54,452 nucleotides of DNA from assembly GCA_016181265.1 (NCBI GenBank), contig JACOZP010000019.1, positions 1 through 54,452 of the forward strand. The letters are read 5' to 3'. Origin of the DNA: Candidatus Woesearchaeota archaeon (GTDB taxonomy: Archaea; Nanobdellota; Nanobdellia; Woesearchaeales; GW2011-AR9). The notes under the pieces were generated by a model. That model saw only the letters and a program-made list of their open reading frames with translations. It made no database searches and had not been told where the DNA came from. This document shows positions 9,728 through 19,800 of this stretch, piece by piece; position 1 is the stretch's first letter, and every line of letters starts with the position of its first letter. The translations under genes were made by a program, and so were the position numbers.

Positions 9728-11656
9728 ATGAAATTTAAAGATTTTACCCTTGATCCGTTTCAAGAAGATGCGATCAAAGCCATCGAGAACAATTATTCTG
9801 TCGTTGTTTCCGCTCCAACGGGAAGCGGTAAAACGTTGATCGCTGATTTCATTATTGAAAAACATAGAAATGATGATAAAAGAATTATCTATACCGCACC
9901 GATCAAAGCGTTGTCCAACCAGAAATACAAAGACTTTTCTCACGAATACGGCGAAGACAAAGTCGGCTTGATGACCGGAGATGTGGTGATCAATCCGCAT
10001 GCTAAAATTCTCATCATGACCACAGAAATCTATCGTAATATGGTCGTCAGTCAGGACGAAGACATCAAAAATATCGCATATGTCATCTTTGACGAAATTC
10101 ATTACATAAATGATATTGAACGCGGCTACGTCTGGGAAGAATCCATCATCTATAGCCTAGAAACCGTCCGTTTTCTCTGTCTCTCTGCAACCATTCCTAA
10201 TGCCGAAGAGTTCGCAAGCTGGATTCAAGCCATTAAAAAACATCCGGTAAAAGTCGTTCTTTCGACAAATAGAAATGTTCCGTTAGAACACCAATTCTAT
10301 GATTATGAGCTAGGCGTGACTAACCTCAAAGCAGTCAAAGAAGCAGTAGAGATGCCAGAGTACCGCAAAGTCATGCGAAAGAGAGGAAACCACTTATTCA
10401 GAACACCCGAACCCAGTCATGTTGATCTCATCAAAGAACTTAACCCAGACAAGTTACCGTGCCTGTTCTTCAGTTTCTCACGAAAAGACTGTCAAGAAAA
10501 AGCATTGGAATTAGCTCGGCGCAATCTTTTCCCACGAAATCCTAAGCTCGTAGAGTATGCCAACAAGAGACTGGCCGATGCTCCCGCCGATGTAAATAAA
10601 CTACGCTCCACAATTATTCTGAAAGAAACGTTGGTACAAGGAATCGCCTTTCATCATGCCGGTGTCCTGCCCGTTCTTAAAGAGATCGTAGAAGACTTAT
10701 TCGGACAAGGACTTATCAAAGTCCTATACGCTACTGAAACATTTGCCGTAGGAATTAACATGCCCGCTAAAACCGTCTGCTTCAACAGCCTACGCAAGTA
10801 TGATGGTTATAATTTCCGCTATCTTAATACCAAAGAATACTTTCAGATCGCGGGGAGGGCCGGACGACGAGGTATCGATAAAGTTGGCTACGCTATTAGC
10901 ATGATTCACCGACCAACATTTAATTACGAAGAGATTCGACGGATCACAAGTAAAGATATTGAGCCGATTAAATCTCAGTTCAAGCTTTCAGTCAATACCG
11001 TACTAAACCTTATCGAGCAGAAAACACCCAAAGAGATAGAATACATCCTACGCTTAAGCTTCTTCTCCTATCAGAAATTTGGTAAGAATTATGCTAATGT
11101 TCCGACAACGGTGCTGCTTGCACGTTATGAAAGTATCCTTCGCCGATTACGAAAATATCACTTTGTAGAAAACGAAAAATTGACAGAGAAAGGACATTTT
11201 GCATCTAAGATCTTTGCTGACGAGATTACAACTGGAGAGATTTTTGCCACGGAAGTAGCGGAAGAATTAGATGAATATCAAATCTTATTGACCATCGGCG
11301 CTTTGGCATACGAGCCACGTGAGATGAATAAATTCAAACAACTCTTCCGTAACGAATCACTGAAAAAGCTCAAGAATATTCTCTCCCAGAGTGAGATCCT
11401 GACAAAAGAAAAGAAATTTCTAGAATTAGACACATTAACAACATTACTAAATCCGATTTATAATGGCAGATCTTTCTTCGAAGTACTGCAATTGACAAAC
11501 CTTTTGGAAGGCGATCTTATCCGTATCTATACCCAAATTCTGGATAGATTGGGTCAAATCAGAAAAGCAAGTACAAATTCCCGCCTTTTAAATAAAATTG
11601 AAAACTGTGAAGGGATCTTAGAACGAGCCTTAGAAGGAATCTACTTAATCGGCTGA
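9728..11656 (+). CDS. Ski2/Mtr4-like DExH helicase
   Basis: VSAPTGSGKTLIADF, IYTAPIKALSNQKYKDF, GLMTGDV, IFDEIHYI, LSATIPNAEEFASWI, ATETFAVGINMPAKTVCF, QIAGRAGRRG. Confidence 0.88.
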   Translation: MKFKDFTLDPFQEDAIKAIENNYSVVVSAPTGSGKTLIADFIIEKHRNDDKRIIYTAPIKALSNQKYKDFSHEYGEDKVGLMTGDVVINPHAKILIMTTEIYRNMVVSQDEDIKNIAYVIFDEIHYINDIERGYVWEESIIYSLETVRFLCLSATIPNAEEFASWIQAIKKHPVKVVLSTNRNVPLEHQFYDYELGVTNLKAVKEAVEMPEYRKVMRKRGNHLFRTPEPSHVDLIKELNPDKLPCLFFSFSRKDCQEKALELARRNLFPRNPKLVEYANKRLADAPADVNKLRSTIILKETLVQGIAFHHAGVLPVLKEIVEDLFGQGLIKVLYATETFAVGINMPAKTVCFNSLRKYDGYNFRYLNTKEYFQIAGRAGRRGIDKVGYAISMIHRPTFNYEEIRRITSKDIEPIKSQFKLSVNTVLNLIEQKTPKEIEYILRLSFFSYQKFGKNYANVPTTVLLARYESILRRLRKYHFVENEKLTEKGHFASKIFADEITTGEIFATEVAEELDEYQILLTIGALAYEPREMNKFKQLFRNESLKKLKNILSQSEILTKEKKFLELDTLTTLLNPIYNGRSFFEVLQLTNLLEGDLIRIYTQILDRLGQIRKASTNSRLLNKIENCEGILERALEGIYLIG

Positions 11657-11695
11657 GTGATTGACTTAGAAGAAGATTACTCCTTTTCGTCTTGT

Positions 11696-12325
11696 CTATA
11701 GACCATACTCTGCAGTATATTCTTCACCCCGTAGGAGTGCATCAACACTTCTCGGTTCAAATTGAGGGTTTATCTGTAGTGCTTTCTGTAAATGATAATC
11801 TCCAACCTGGGCATACGTCAAAACACGCGGCCATTCCCGCCGAGCAGAAGCTGCTTCCATTTCTTGATAATAATTGTGTGCAATCGTCATATATAATTCA
11901 ATACTTGTAGGATGATAATCAAGACCCCCCCGCAACAGTTTCATTACATCTGAAAAAGTAAAAGAAATGGGCTCTTTATCTTCGACCTCATCTTTTCTCA
12001 TCTCAGCACTTGCTCCCCACCATTGGCCAAAGACAGTATAAACAGAGACATCAGACTCCGGTGCTGTTTGAAGCTGAAAACCACAAACACGAACAAAAGG
12101 GAGAAGGACACTCCTGATAAAATCAGGAAGATAATCATCGATCCTCTGCTCTAAAGCAGCAGGAGAAGACGTTTGAACTAAGCCAGCGATCTTTTTCTGA
12201 AATAATCCAGAAACGCTCTCTCCCTCTAAAAGCTGCTCGAGACGCTTTTGTACAAAAAGGTTAGAATTATCTCTAATATACGCGGCAGCTTGATCAACAT
12301 TAGAAAGGTCATTAAGATTAAGCAC
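11696..12325 (-). CDS. hypothetical protein
   Basis: Intact 209-aa ORF. Confidence 0.5.
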   Translation of the reverse strand: MLNLNDLSNVDQAAAYIRDNSNLFVQKRLEQLLEGESVSGLFQKKIAGLVQTSSPAALEQRIDDYLPDFIRSVLLPFVRVCGFQLQTAPESDVSVYTVFGQWWGASAEMRKDEVEDKEPISFTFSDVMKLLRGGLDYHPTSIELYMTIAHNYYQEMEAASARREWPRVLTYAQVGDYHLQKALQINPQFEPRSVDALLRGEEYTAEYGL

Positions 12326-12384
12326 AGTCAGCGAAATGAAGTAAACTTTAAAAAAAATATTGACAGGAAACTAGTGCTTTCGAT

Positions 12385-15132
12385 TTAAGCATCAACCTCT
12401 TTCTGGTGAATTTTCTCTTTTAATTCCGCAATGAAAGTATCAACAGCAACAGCAAAAGTCACTTTTCCATTCCGCGTACGTACTGCCAGAGTTCCAGAAT
12501 CTGCTTCTTTATCCCCTACGGTTATGATATAATTAACTTTCTCTAATTGTGCATTCCGCACCTTCTTACCGATGGTCTCAGCAGCATCATCTAATTCTAC
12601 ACGAATGTCCTCCAACTGCAATTTGCGATAAACTTCCTGCGCAAAAGAGATGTTCCGATCAGTAACCGTAACGATCTTAACTTGTACTGGACTTAACCAC
12701 AACGGGAATTTGCCGGCAAAATGCTCGATCAGCACACTCATAAAACGTTCCAAAGAGCCGGAGATCGCCCGATGGATAACAACCGGACGTTCTTTCTTGC
12801 CTTCTTCATTCATGTATGAGAGATTAAAGCGCTCCGGTAAGTTAAAATCACATTGGATGGTCGCTAACTGCCACTCCCGTCCTAGTGCATCTTTAAACAT
12901 GAAATCTAACTTCGGGCCATAGAATGCTGCTTCTCCTTCTCCCCGCTTGTAAGGCAGCTTAAGATCTTTAGCTGCTTTCTCCAACGCCGCCTCGGCCGTA
13001 TTCCATACTTCGTCCGAACCAAGATACTTTGACTTATCATCACCACGTACAGAAAGACGTACCCAGTAATCAGTATCCATCTTCAGCGTCTTGTAGAATT
13101 GAAGGATGACTCCTACGATTGTCCGCACTTCCTCACCAATCTGTGATATTCGGCAAAAAAGATGTCCGTCGTCCTGCGTAATCGCACGCACTCTACTTAA
13201 GCCCAACAACTGACCAGATTTCTCATCACGATAGACCGTAGCCGGCTCAAAAAAGCGTACTGGCAAATCACGATAACTCCAAGCAAAATGGGTATAGATC
13301 TGCATATGATGTGGACAGTTCATCGGTTTCATGAGGAATTTCTCTTCTTTGCCTTGGACATGAAATAACTCATCGCCAAACTTATCCCAATGCCCGCTTG
13401 TCTTATAGAGCTCTTCTTTAGCAAGATGAGGTGTCCATACCTGTTTGTAACCCTTCTCTTTATGCAGATCCCACAAGAATTTAACCAATTCATTACGGAT
13501 GATCATTCCATTGGGAGCTAATAATGGCATTCCCGCCCCCACTAAAGGAGAAACAACAAATAAACCTTGTTCTTTACCGATCTTAAGATGTGAACGATTC
13601 TCCGCTTCCGCTTGCTTTTGCACGAAATCAACAAGCCCTTGTTCTGAACTAAACCCGACACAATAAAAGCGCACAAGCTGTTCATTATTCTGATTATTTT
13701 TCCAATAAGCACTGGCAATATTAAGTGCTTTAACTGCTTTTATTTTTCCTGGAACAACAAAGGGATCAGGAAAGAGTGGAACAACAGCCAGATTATGCAA
13801 TAGGTAGATTTTTGCTTCTTTACCGAGATCAGCGGCAATCACCTGCTGCAAATTCTCCTTCAAAGACCCAGGAGTAGCAAGAGTAACTGTTCCACCTTGC
13901 CCGATAAGTTCCAAAACCTTCTTCTCGATTTTTGGAAGATCTTCCTGTTTTAGTTTGATATTTCCCATATCAACATATGCTTGGTCTTGGTAGAAATTTG
14001 CTGAACCAACTTTTGCTTGGGGATAAAGTTCTTTAATTGTTAAAGCGAAGAGATAAGCGGTTGTCAGATTGATTTTTTCATTTTCAGTTAGTTTCTTTGC
14101 TGTAAAGACGAATGGTTCATCTTTGTATTCTCGTTTAAGACTACTGGTTTGTATCTCAAGATAATCAGCAATACGTTCGATGCGTGGTTTTGTTAAACGG
14201 ATATAATCCTTTGTTTTTAATGCCATCGAACGATCCAAGCGAGCAGCATTAAAGTAAAGTTCTTCATTATCAAGGAGACGCGGATCTACGATTAATTCTA
14301 ATTCACGATTAAACGAAAAGGGAAGAATTGTTCCCGATACACACCCAGCTAATTTTTCTGCGATGTCTAGTGTTGCAAAAGAGACATATGTTCCTTGAAA
14401 TAAATTTTTAAGAACATTTAGATTTATCTTTGCATCACCTGGAACGACCCCTAGGACGTATTTCTTCTCGTCTTTCTTTGTCTTTACCATGACAATGATA
14501 CATTTTGCTGCTTGTGAAAGTTTATTCCCGCGCATTGGACTGACAATCTCAGTACGACCTTCTGGCGGATGATCAAGTAATTGGTATTCGGCATTATTCT
14601 TATCGAGAAAATCAAGAAGTTTAATGTATGTGGAATTGGCAAGAGGATCATTCTTTTCCGAGACGCGAACATTCTTTGGAAGTATTTTCACCTCTTGTGA
14701 AATTATCGGCTCTTCAACTGTCAATTCCCGACTTAATTCCGATAAAGGATGACCTTTACAAGAAATGTTAAAAGCTTTATACCAACCGAATGGCGCGCGG
14801 GTAACAGCAAACCTCTCTTTCAATTGCTGTTCAGCTTCTTTCAACACTTGTTCAGCTACCTTTGGATTACTTAGTTGAGAACTCAGATGGGCATAGGGAT
14901 AAAGGACAATACTCTTAGCGTTGACTTGCTGCGCAATATTCTTGATCTCTTGCACGTAGCGTTGAACAATTCCAGAAACATTACTCTCATCACGTTTCTC
15001 TACCGCTGTAAAAACAACTAAACACTCATTGACCCGCTGTTTTCCTTCTGTGATCCCTTCCTCAGCAGCGGCGAATGCTTTCTTTTTCGCTTCAAATTCA
15101 ATGAAATCGGCGTGGATGGTAAGGATTTTCAT
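12385..15132 (-). CDS. thrS: Threonyl-tRNA synthetase with archaeal N-terminal editing domain plus inserted YbaK/ProXp-like domain
   Basis: N-terminus MKILTIHADFIEFEAKKKAF...VFTAVEKRDESN (archaeal DTD-like editing domain). Middle AAKCIIVMVK...GVVPGDAKINLNVL...AGCVSGTILPFSFNRELELIVDPRLL (YbaK-like). Catalytic MKPMNCPHHMQIY, RFFEPATVYRDEKSGQLLGLSRVRAITQDDGHLFC, HRAISGSLERFMSVLIEHFAGKFPLWLSPVQV. Confidence 0.92.
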   Translation of the reverse strand: MKILTIHADFIEFEAKKKAFAAAEEGITEGKQRVNECLVVFTAVEKRDESNVSGIVQRYVQEIKNIAQQVNAKSIVLYPYAHLSSQLSNPKVAEQVLKEAEQQLKERFAVTRAPFGWYKAFNISCKGHPLSELSRELTVEEPIISQEVKILPKNVRVSEKNDPLANSTYIKLLDFLDKNNAEYQLLDHPPEGRTEIVSPMRGNKLSQAAKCIIVMVKTKKDEKKYVLGVVPGDAKINLNVLKNLFQGTYVSFATLDIAEKLAGCVSGTILPFSFNRELELIVDPRLLDNEELYFNAARLDRSMALKTKDYIRLTKPRIERIADYLEIQTSSLKREYKDEPFVFTAKKLTENEKINLTTAYLFALTIKELYPQAKVGSANFYQDQAYVDMGNIKLKQEDLPKIEKKVLELIGQGGTVTLATPGSLKENLQQVIAADLGKEAKIYLLHNLAVVPLFPDPFVVPGKIKAVKALNIASAYWKNNQNNEQLVRFYCVGFSSEQGLVDFVQKQAEAENRSHLKIGKEQGLFVVSPLVGAGMPLLAPNGMIIRNELVKFLWDLHKEKGYKQVWTPHLAKEELYKTSGHWDKFGDELFHVQGKEEKFLMKPMNCPHHMQIYTHFAWSYRDLPVRFFEPATVYRDEKSGQLLGLSRVRAITQDDGHLFCRISQIGEEVRTIVGVILQFYKTLKMDTDYWVRLSVRGDDKSKYLGSDEVWNTAEAALEKAAKDLKLPYKRGEGEAAFYGPKLDFMFKDALGREWQLATIQCDFNLPERFNLSYMNEEGKKERPVVIHRAISGSLERFMSVLIEHFAGKFPLWLSPVQVKIVTVTDRNISFAQEVYRKLQLEDIRVELDDAAETIGKKVRNAQLEKVNYIITVGDKEADSGTLAVRTRNGKVTFAVAVDTFIAELKEKIHQKEVDA

Positions 15133-15157
15133 GGGTAAGCATAGTCTTGGTAGGTAA

Positions 15158-16234
15158 TTATTTAAACATTTCGCGAGTTTCAGACGAATTAATTGTCTGA
15201 AGGTAGCGGTAAACCTCTTTCACCTTTTCAAATGGTGTATGAATTTTACCTATCCTTCCACTCCTACAACCACCTTGACAATGATCTAAATCGCAAAGAT
15301 CGGGGAAATTATGACTTTTGGGAAGGACTTGGTAAACAAATGCATTACGATGAGCAAAAGAGACCCCTACAGGAAGAACATCCATTTTAGAGAGTTCTCT
15401 TTGCACGGCATAATTCTGAGACGAGACGAACAGTCTCTTACAACGATGATCCGGTTGAAGTATTTCTTCTAACTCTCTCACTTCTCCAGCATCGTCTTCA
15501 AAGTAATCAATTCTTCCATTAAATTGATCTTCTCTGGAGAGAAAAGAGCTTCTTTTAGACGATTTTGACTCATCAACTAAAACTGTTCTAAAACCAAGTT
15601 TCTGAAGAACTATATCCATTCGCAGATCCGCTACAAAAAGGAGGTGCTCAGTTATATTCCCACGTCTTCCATCGAGAAAACGACCTTCAAAAACAACTTC
15701 ACCATTGGAAACTGCTAAATTCGGATCAAGATTTTCTCGTAAATAGGCTTCTGGACTGTTATTATAAAGAGCTAATTGTAGTGAAGTGACATCCAAATCT
15801 TGTCGAACAGATGTTGCTTGCGACCCCGAAGAAACATAATTTGCGCCGATAACATGAATTACCTCTCCAAAGTATTCTCGACGTTTCTCTACTCTCATCA
15901 AAGAAAGTTTTTTACCAAAACCTCGTTGTTGATATTCTGGATGAATCGCCGCGCCACATCCTTCTACAATCGTTAATTGGGATGAAGGTTTTTCTACAGC
16001 TAAGAGAGCAACACCAACGACACGCGAGTTTTCAAATCCAAAATAGGCATAATGGCCATGGTTTAACCATGATTCCAAAAAATCAGACCGCAATCGCTCT
16101 CGGGGAGGATAGCCAATACGATAGCCATTATCCCACGCATTAAGATACAATGAAGATGCTTCCTCAGACATTTCTCTTACAAAGTTTAGTGCGCAACGAG
16201 CAGCGTCTCTTCCTAATTCAAAGTATTTCTCCAT
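15158..16234 (-). CDS. GNAT-like N-acetyltransferase domain protein
   Basis: VVGVALLAVEKPSSQLTIVEGCGAAIHPEYQQRGFGKKLSLMRVEKRREYF: GNAT core with QRGFGK. Confidence 0.65.
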   Translation of the reverse strand: MEKYFELGRDAARCALNFVREMSEEASSLYLNAWDNGYRIGYPPRERLRSDFLESWLNHGHYAYFGFENSRVVGVALLAVEKPSSQLTIVEGCGAAIHPEYQQRGFGKKLSLMRVEKRREYFGEVIHVIGANYVSSGSQATSVRQDLDVTSLQLALYNNSPEAYLRENLDPNLAVSNGEVVFEGRFLDGRRGNITEHLLFVADLRMDIVLQKLGFRTVLVDESKSSKRSSFLSREDQFNGRIDYFEDDAGEVRELEEILQPDHRCKRLFVSSQNYAVQRELSKMDVLPVGVSFAHRNAFVYQVLPKSHNFPDLCDLDHCQGGCRSGRIGKIHTPFEKVKEVYRYLQTINSSETREMFK

Positions 16235-16270
16235 AAAGAGCTATTTAAAATGAGAGATATAACTACTTTT

Positions 16271-16286
16271 ACCAAACATATGATGG
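16271..16286 (-). promoter_or_regulatory. Candidate operator upstream of the GNAT gene
   Basis: Minus strand reads CCATCATATGTTTGGTAAAAGTAGTTATAT, about 37 nt upstream of the start codon; near-match to 16985..17000. Confidence 0.5.
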
Positions 16287-16292
16287 AGATGA

Positions 16293-16949
16293 TTATCTTC
16301 TCATCGAGTTAGCAAAAAAAGGCAGGAGTCTACTCTGCGCTTTCTTCAAATGCTCACGATATGTCATCCGAGAAACTTTCATCAACGCCGCCAGCTCTTC
16401 AAGATGAATCTTCTGTGGATAATCATAATACCCATTTTCCAGGGCAAGATTAAACGCATTTTTTTGTTGTACGGTAAGCTGCGGCATCAAACGGGGGTAA
16501 AAAATATCATAGTTTTTCTCTTCCTCAAGTTTGAGAATTTCAATTGATCCAAGTTCTCTTGTCCGTTGATAAAAAGAAATGAGCCGTTCGCGATTCCACG
16601 AGGCAAGATGCCAATATTCAAAACCTCTTTCATGTAAAATCGGTTCAACAAGAAATAATTCATGAGAAAAATTACTCGAAACATGCTTGTGTGATCGAGC
16701 AACTTTTGTCAGAGTGATAATCTGGTTATTTACTTGATCCAACCGTAAAACCTGCGGATCTTTTCTCATCTGTTCTAAGAAACGGGCAATCTCTTTCTCT
16801 TCACCAACAGGGGTGATAAATGTTGTATAGTATAAACTATCACCCTCTTCATGAACTCCCAAGACATAGGCAAGAACACGGAGTTTCTTTCTTTTTATTT
16901 TAGAGAGGATAAAGCAGTCATGCTTAATTTTAAATTTAGCGAGCCACAT
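16293..16949 (-). CDS. HTH-10 (bacterio-opsin activator-like) transcriptional regulator
   Basis: C-terminus PQLTVQQKNAFNLALENGYYDYPQKIHLEELAALMKVSRMTYREHLKKAQSRLLPF is the typical Bat-type HTH-10 signature. Confidence 0.85.
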   Translation of the reverse strand: MWLAKFKIKHDCFILSKIKRKKLRVLAYVLGVHEEGDSLYYTTFITPVGEEKEIARFLEQMRKDPQVLRLDQVNNQIITLTKVARSHKHVSSNFSHELFLVEPILHERGFEYWHLASWNRERLISFYQRTRELGSIEILKLEEEKNYDIFYPRLMPQLTVQQKNAFNLALENGYYDYPQKIHLEELAALMKVSRMTYREHLKKAQSRLLPFFANSMRR

Positions 16950-16984
16950 AATAGTTTCTGGGAAGAAGAGTATATCTTCTTTTT

Positions 16985-17000
16985 ACCAACATATGTTGGC
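16985..17000 (-). promoter_or_regulatory. Candidate operator (14-bp perfect palindrome) upstream of the HTH-10 regulator
   Basis: CCAACATATGTTGG followed on the minus strand by TAAAAAGAAGATATA, about 36 nt upstream of the start codon. Confidence 0.55.
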
Positions 17001-17090
17001 TTTTCTCAGCTACTTTAAAAATTATCTGGTTTTGGTAAGATAAAATTCTCACGAGTAAAGTTTAAAAAGAGGCTTTTATAACAAAATTAC

Positions 17091-17504
17091 ATGCACAAGA
17101 TTTTCTCAGATCTAGAATGGGAAGTTGAAGAAATCCGGAATCCCGATCAGGACCCGGAAGTCGATACAACAGCAAAAGATACAGAAGCAGGTCTTGTCCA
17201 GAAATTAGCAGGATGTACATACCTTAAGGCGATACGAAGGAGTGCTCGTTTTGCAGCTCAGATCCGGGTAGAAGAACGCTACCGCCAACGCCTGATATAT
17301 GTCAGTGCATTAGTTTTAAGGAAAGACGGTCGGGATTCACACCATTATACAAATGATGACATAATATTTTATCAAAGTGACGAATTCAATTTTCCCGGAG
17401 CAGAAGGAGAGCACCCAGAATTTCTCGGTACAGTATACGAACACGCCAAAACCTTAAGAGAACAAATTGATAAAGAATACTTTCCAAAAGATACTCACAA
17501 ATAA
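17091..17504 (+). CDS. hypothetical protein
   Basis: Intact 137-aa ORF. Confidence 0.45.
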   Translation: MHKIFSDLEWEVEEIRNPDQDPEVDTTAKDTEAGLVQKLAGCTYLKAIRRSARFAAQIRVEERYRQRLIYVSALVLRKDGRDSHHYTNDDIIFYQSDEFNFPGAEGEHPEFLGTVYEHAKTLREQIDKEYFPKDTHK

Positions 17505-17543
17505 CAAAAACCTTCTTAAATCACAATACTATTCTCTAACCTA

Positions 17544-18191
17544 ATGTCAAAAAAAGAAACCATTGTAGTCTGCAGCGCGCATTCTGATGATTTTGTCATC
17601 GGCGCCGGCGGCACGATCGCCCATTATGCTGCAGAGAAGAAAAAAGTCATCGCCCTTATCTTCTCTTACGGTGAAAAATCTCATCCTTGGCTAAAAGAGA
17701 ATATTGTGCAAAAGATGCGCTCGAGAGAGACCATCGAAGCCGGAAAAGTTCTCAACTGTGAAATTATCTTTTTTGATCTAAGAGAATTTCATTTTCAAGA
17801 AGATTATCAACAAAAAGAGTTAGAAAAACAATTTCTCGCTATCCTCAATAGAGCAAAACCGACAAAGATATTTACTCACAGTAGTGAAGACCCCCACCCC
17901 GACCATAAAGCCGTTAATGCCATCACCATGGACCTCTGGCAAAAAGTAAAACAGAAACCAGAACTATATATCTATTCAGTCTGGAATCCCGTCTCATTCA
18001 AGACTCGCTACCCATCATTCTACGTCAATATTAGCAAAACATTTAGCGCAAAATTAAATGCGTTAAAGACATTCCGCAGCCAGAAATTTAATGCAATCTA
18101 TCCTCTCTTCACGTTGATTCTCTTCCGTGCCATTAAAGATGGATTCAAGCTCCGAACGCTTTTTGGAGAACATTTTTATCGGATAAAATAA
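17544..18191 (+). CDS. PIG-L/LmbE family deacetylase
   Basis: VVCSAHSDDFVIGAGGTIAHYA, FTHSSEDPHPDHKAVNAIT: AHxDD and HPDH metal motifs. Confidence 0.9.
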   Translation: MSKKETIVVCSAHSDDFVIGAGGTIAHYAAEKKKVIALIFSYGEKSHPWLKENIVQKMRSRETIEAGKVLNCEIIFFDLREFHFQEDYQQKELEKQFLAILNRAKPTKIFTHSSEDPHPDHKAVNAITMDLWQKVKQKPELYIYSVWNPVSFKTRYPSFYVNISKTFSAKLNALKTFRSQKFNAIYPLFTLILFRAIKDGFKLRTLFGEHFYRIK

Positions 18192-18218
18192 ATAGACATA
18201 ACCTCAAAAGAGATCCAA

Positions 18219-19439
18219 ATGACCCAAAACCGCAAACTGCTCATCGTCGCTGATACGTATTACCCAAAGGTAGATGGTACGCTCAAATTCATGGAAGAAT
18301 TCCTCCGTCGAGCAAAGAATGACTTTCAGATTTCACTTCTCGTCCCTTATCTCGGGTCTTGGAAGAAAACACGCAAGCTTCCTGCAGTCACGGAACACAT
18401 CACCTATGTCCAGCCTTCGCAACTTCTCCAAATTTCAGGATACCAAAATATGAAATTAACCCGAAGAAATATCACCCGAATTAAACAGGCGATCCAGAAC
18501 ACCGACCTTGTTTTCGTTCAAGGGCCAGCACTCCTTAGTTACCTCAGTATTTATTATGCACGTAAATATCAAAAAAACACGGTTTTCTACGTTCATGTCA
18601 TCCCTTGGGAACTGTATGCAAAATTCATCCCTCGCATTATCCGCCGTCCTTTCTTCACGATATTTCGCCAGTTCGTCATCGCCTATTACAACAGATGTGA
18701 CGAGATACTCGTCCCCTACCACGAATTGCAGGAGCAATTGAAAAAAGAAGGAGTAAGAACGAAAATCAGCGTTGCAACATTAGGAGTTGATATCCAAACC
18801 TTTGCTCCAGCAAAAGATAAAAGAACAAGCAAACAGCGGCTCGGGATTACTCCCGATGTCTCAGTAGTGGGGTACGTTGGACGCATCTCGAAAGAGAAGA
18901 ATATCCATATCCTCCTAGAAGCGTTCCATAAACTGGAAAATCAGGATAAGATCCACTTATTAATCGTTGGTGACGGTCCGGAAAAGCAGAAAGCAGAATT
19001 ACTTCGACTGCCAAATTGTACTGTTACGGGCTTCGTCAACAATGTCCAAGACTATCTCAAAGCAATGGATATTTTCGTCATGCCTAGCTCAACAGAAACA
19101 ACCTCCCTGGCGACATTAGAAGCGATGTCCTGCGGACTTCCCGTTATTGCCACCAAAGTTGGTTTTATCAAGAATTACATCATTAAAAATCATAACGGCA
19201 TCTTTGTTCCCCGAAGTAACCCTACTGTTCTCTCGCTAAAATTAAAAGCATTGTTGGAAGACCCACCATTACAAGAACAATTAGGCCAAAATGCCCGTAA
19301 AACCATCGCCTATTCGTTCTCTTGGGAAAGGTCAATAAACCGTATTAAACGTCTTTTAGGGAATCATTTCTATCCAGAGATGACGTCCAAACCTGAAGAA
19401 AGAGAAACAGAACCGCTGACTGAAGAAAAAAGCATATAA
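18219..19439 (+). CDS. Glycosyltransferase family 4 (GT-B)
   Basis: VGYVGRISKEKNIHILLEAFHKL, LLIVGDGPEKQKAELL, VMPSSTETTSLATLEAMSCGLPVIATKVG. Confidence 0.92.
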   Translation: MTQNRKLLIVADTYYPKVDGTLKFMEEFLRRAKNDFQISLLVPYLGSWKKTRKLPAVTEHITYVQPSQLLQISGYQNMKLTRRNITRIKQAIQNTDLVFVQGPALLSYLSIYYARKYQKNTVFYVHVIPWELYAKFIPRIIRRPFFTIFRQFVIAYYNRCDEILVPYHELQEQLKKEGVRTKISVATLGVDIQTFAPAKDKRTSKQRLGITPDVSVVGYVGRISKEKNIHILLEAFHKLENQDKIHLLIVGDGPEKQKAELLRLPNCTVTGFVNNVQDYLKAMDIFVMPSSTETTSLATLEAMSCGLPVIATKVGFIKNYIIKNHNGIFVPRSNPTVLSLKLKALLEDPPLQEQLGQNARKTIAYSFSWERSINRIKRLLGNHFYPEMTSKPEERETEPLTEEKSI

Positions 19440-19486
19440 CTCATAAACGAAAGCTTTAAAAATAATGAGCGGCGGGCATCACATTT

Positions 19487-19729
19487 ATGAAAGACGAAGA
19501 CTTAGAATTTGATGAAGAAACGACCGAAGAACACAAAGGAGAAGAGGAAGTAGACTCTTCTGAAGATGGTTTTATGCAGGGCTACCTTGATGAAGAAGAA
19601 GCGCAAGAATGCGTAGAGTGTGGAGCTGCAGTTCGGGAAGAGAAAAAAGCGGTAAGAGAAGTAGATGGTGAGACGTATGTCTTCTGCTCAGATAATTGCG
19701 CAAATGAATTTGAAGAAAGTATGTCCTAA
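19487..19729 (+). CDS. Small acidic protein with TRASH/MYM-like zinc-binding motif
   Basis: CVECGAAVREEKKAVREVDGETYVFCSDNCANEFEE: CxxC...FCSxxC. Confidence 0.6.
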   Translation: MKDEDLEFDEETTEEHKGEEEVDSSEDGFMQGYLDEEEAQECVECGAAVREEKKAVREVDGETYVFCSDNCANEFEESMS

Positions 19730-19800
19730 GCCATAATTTTCCATAATTCTCCAAAACCGCTAGAAATCTTTAAAAGAGATCATTTACTTTTCTTTTTATA

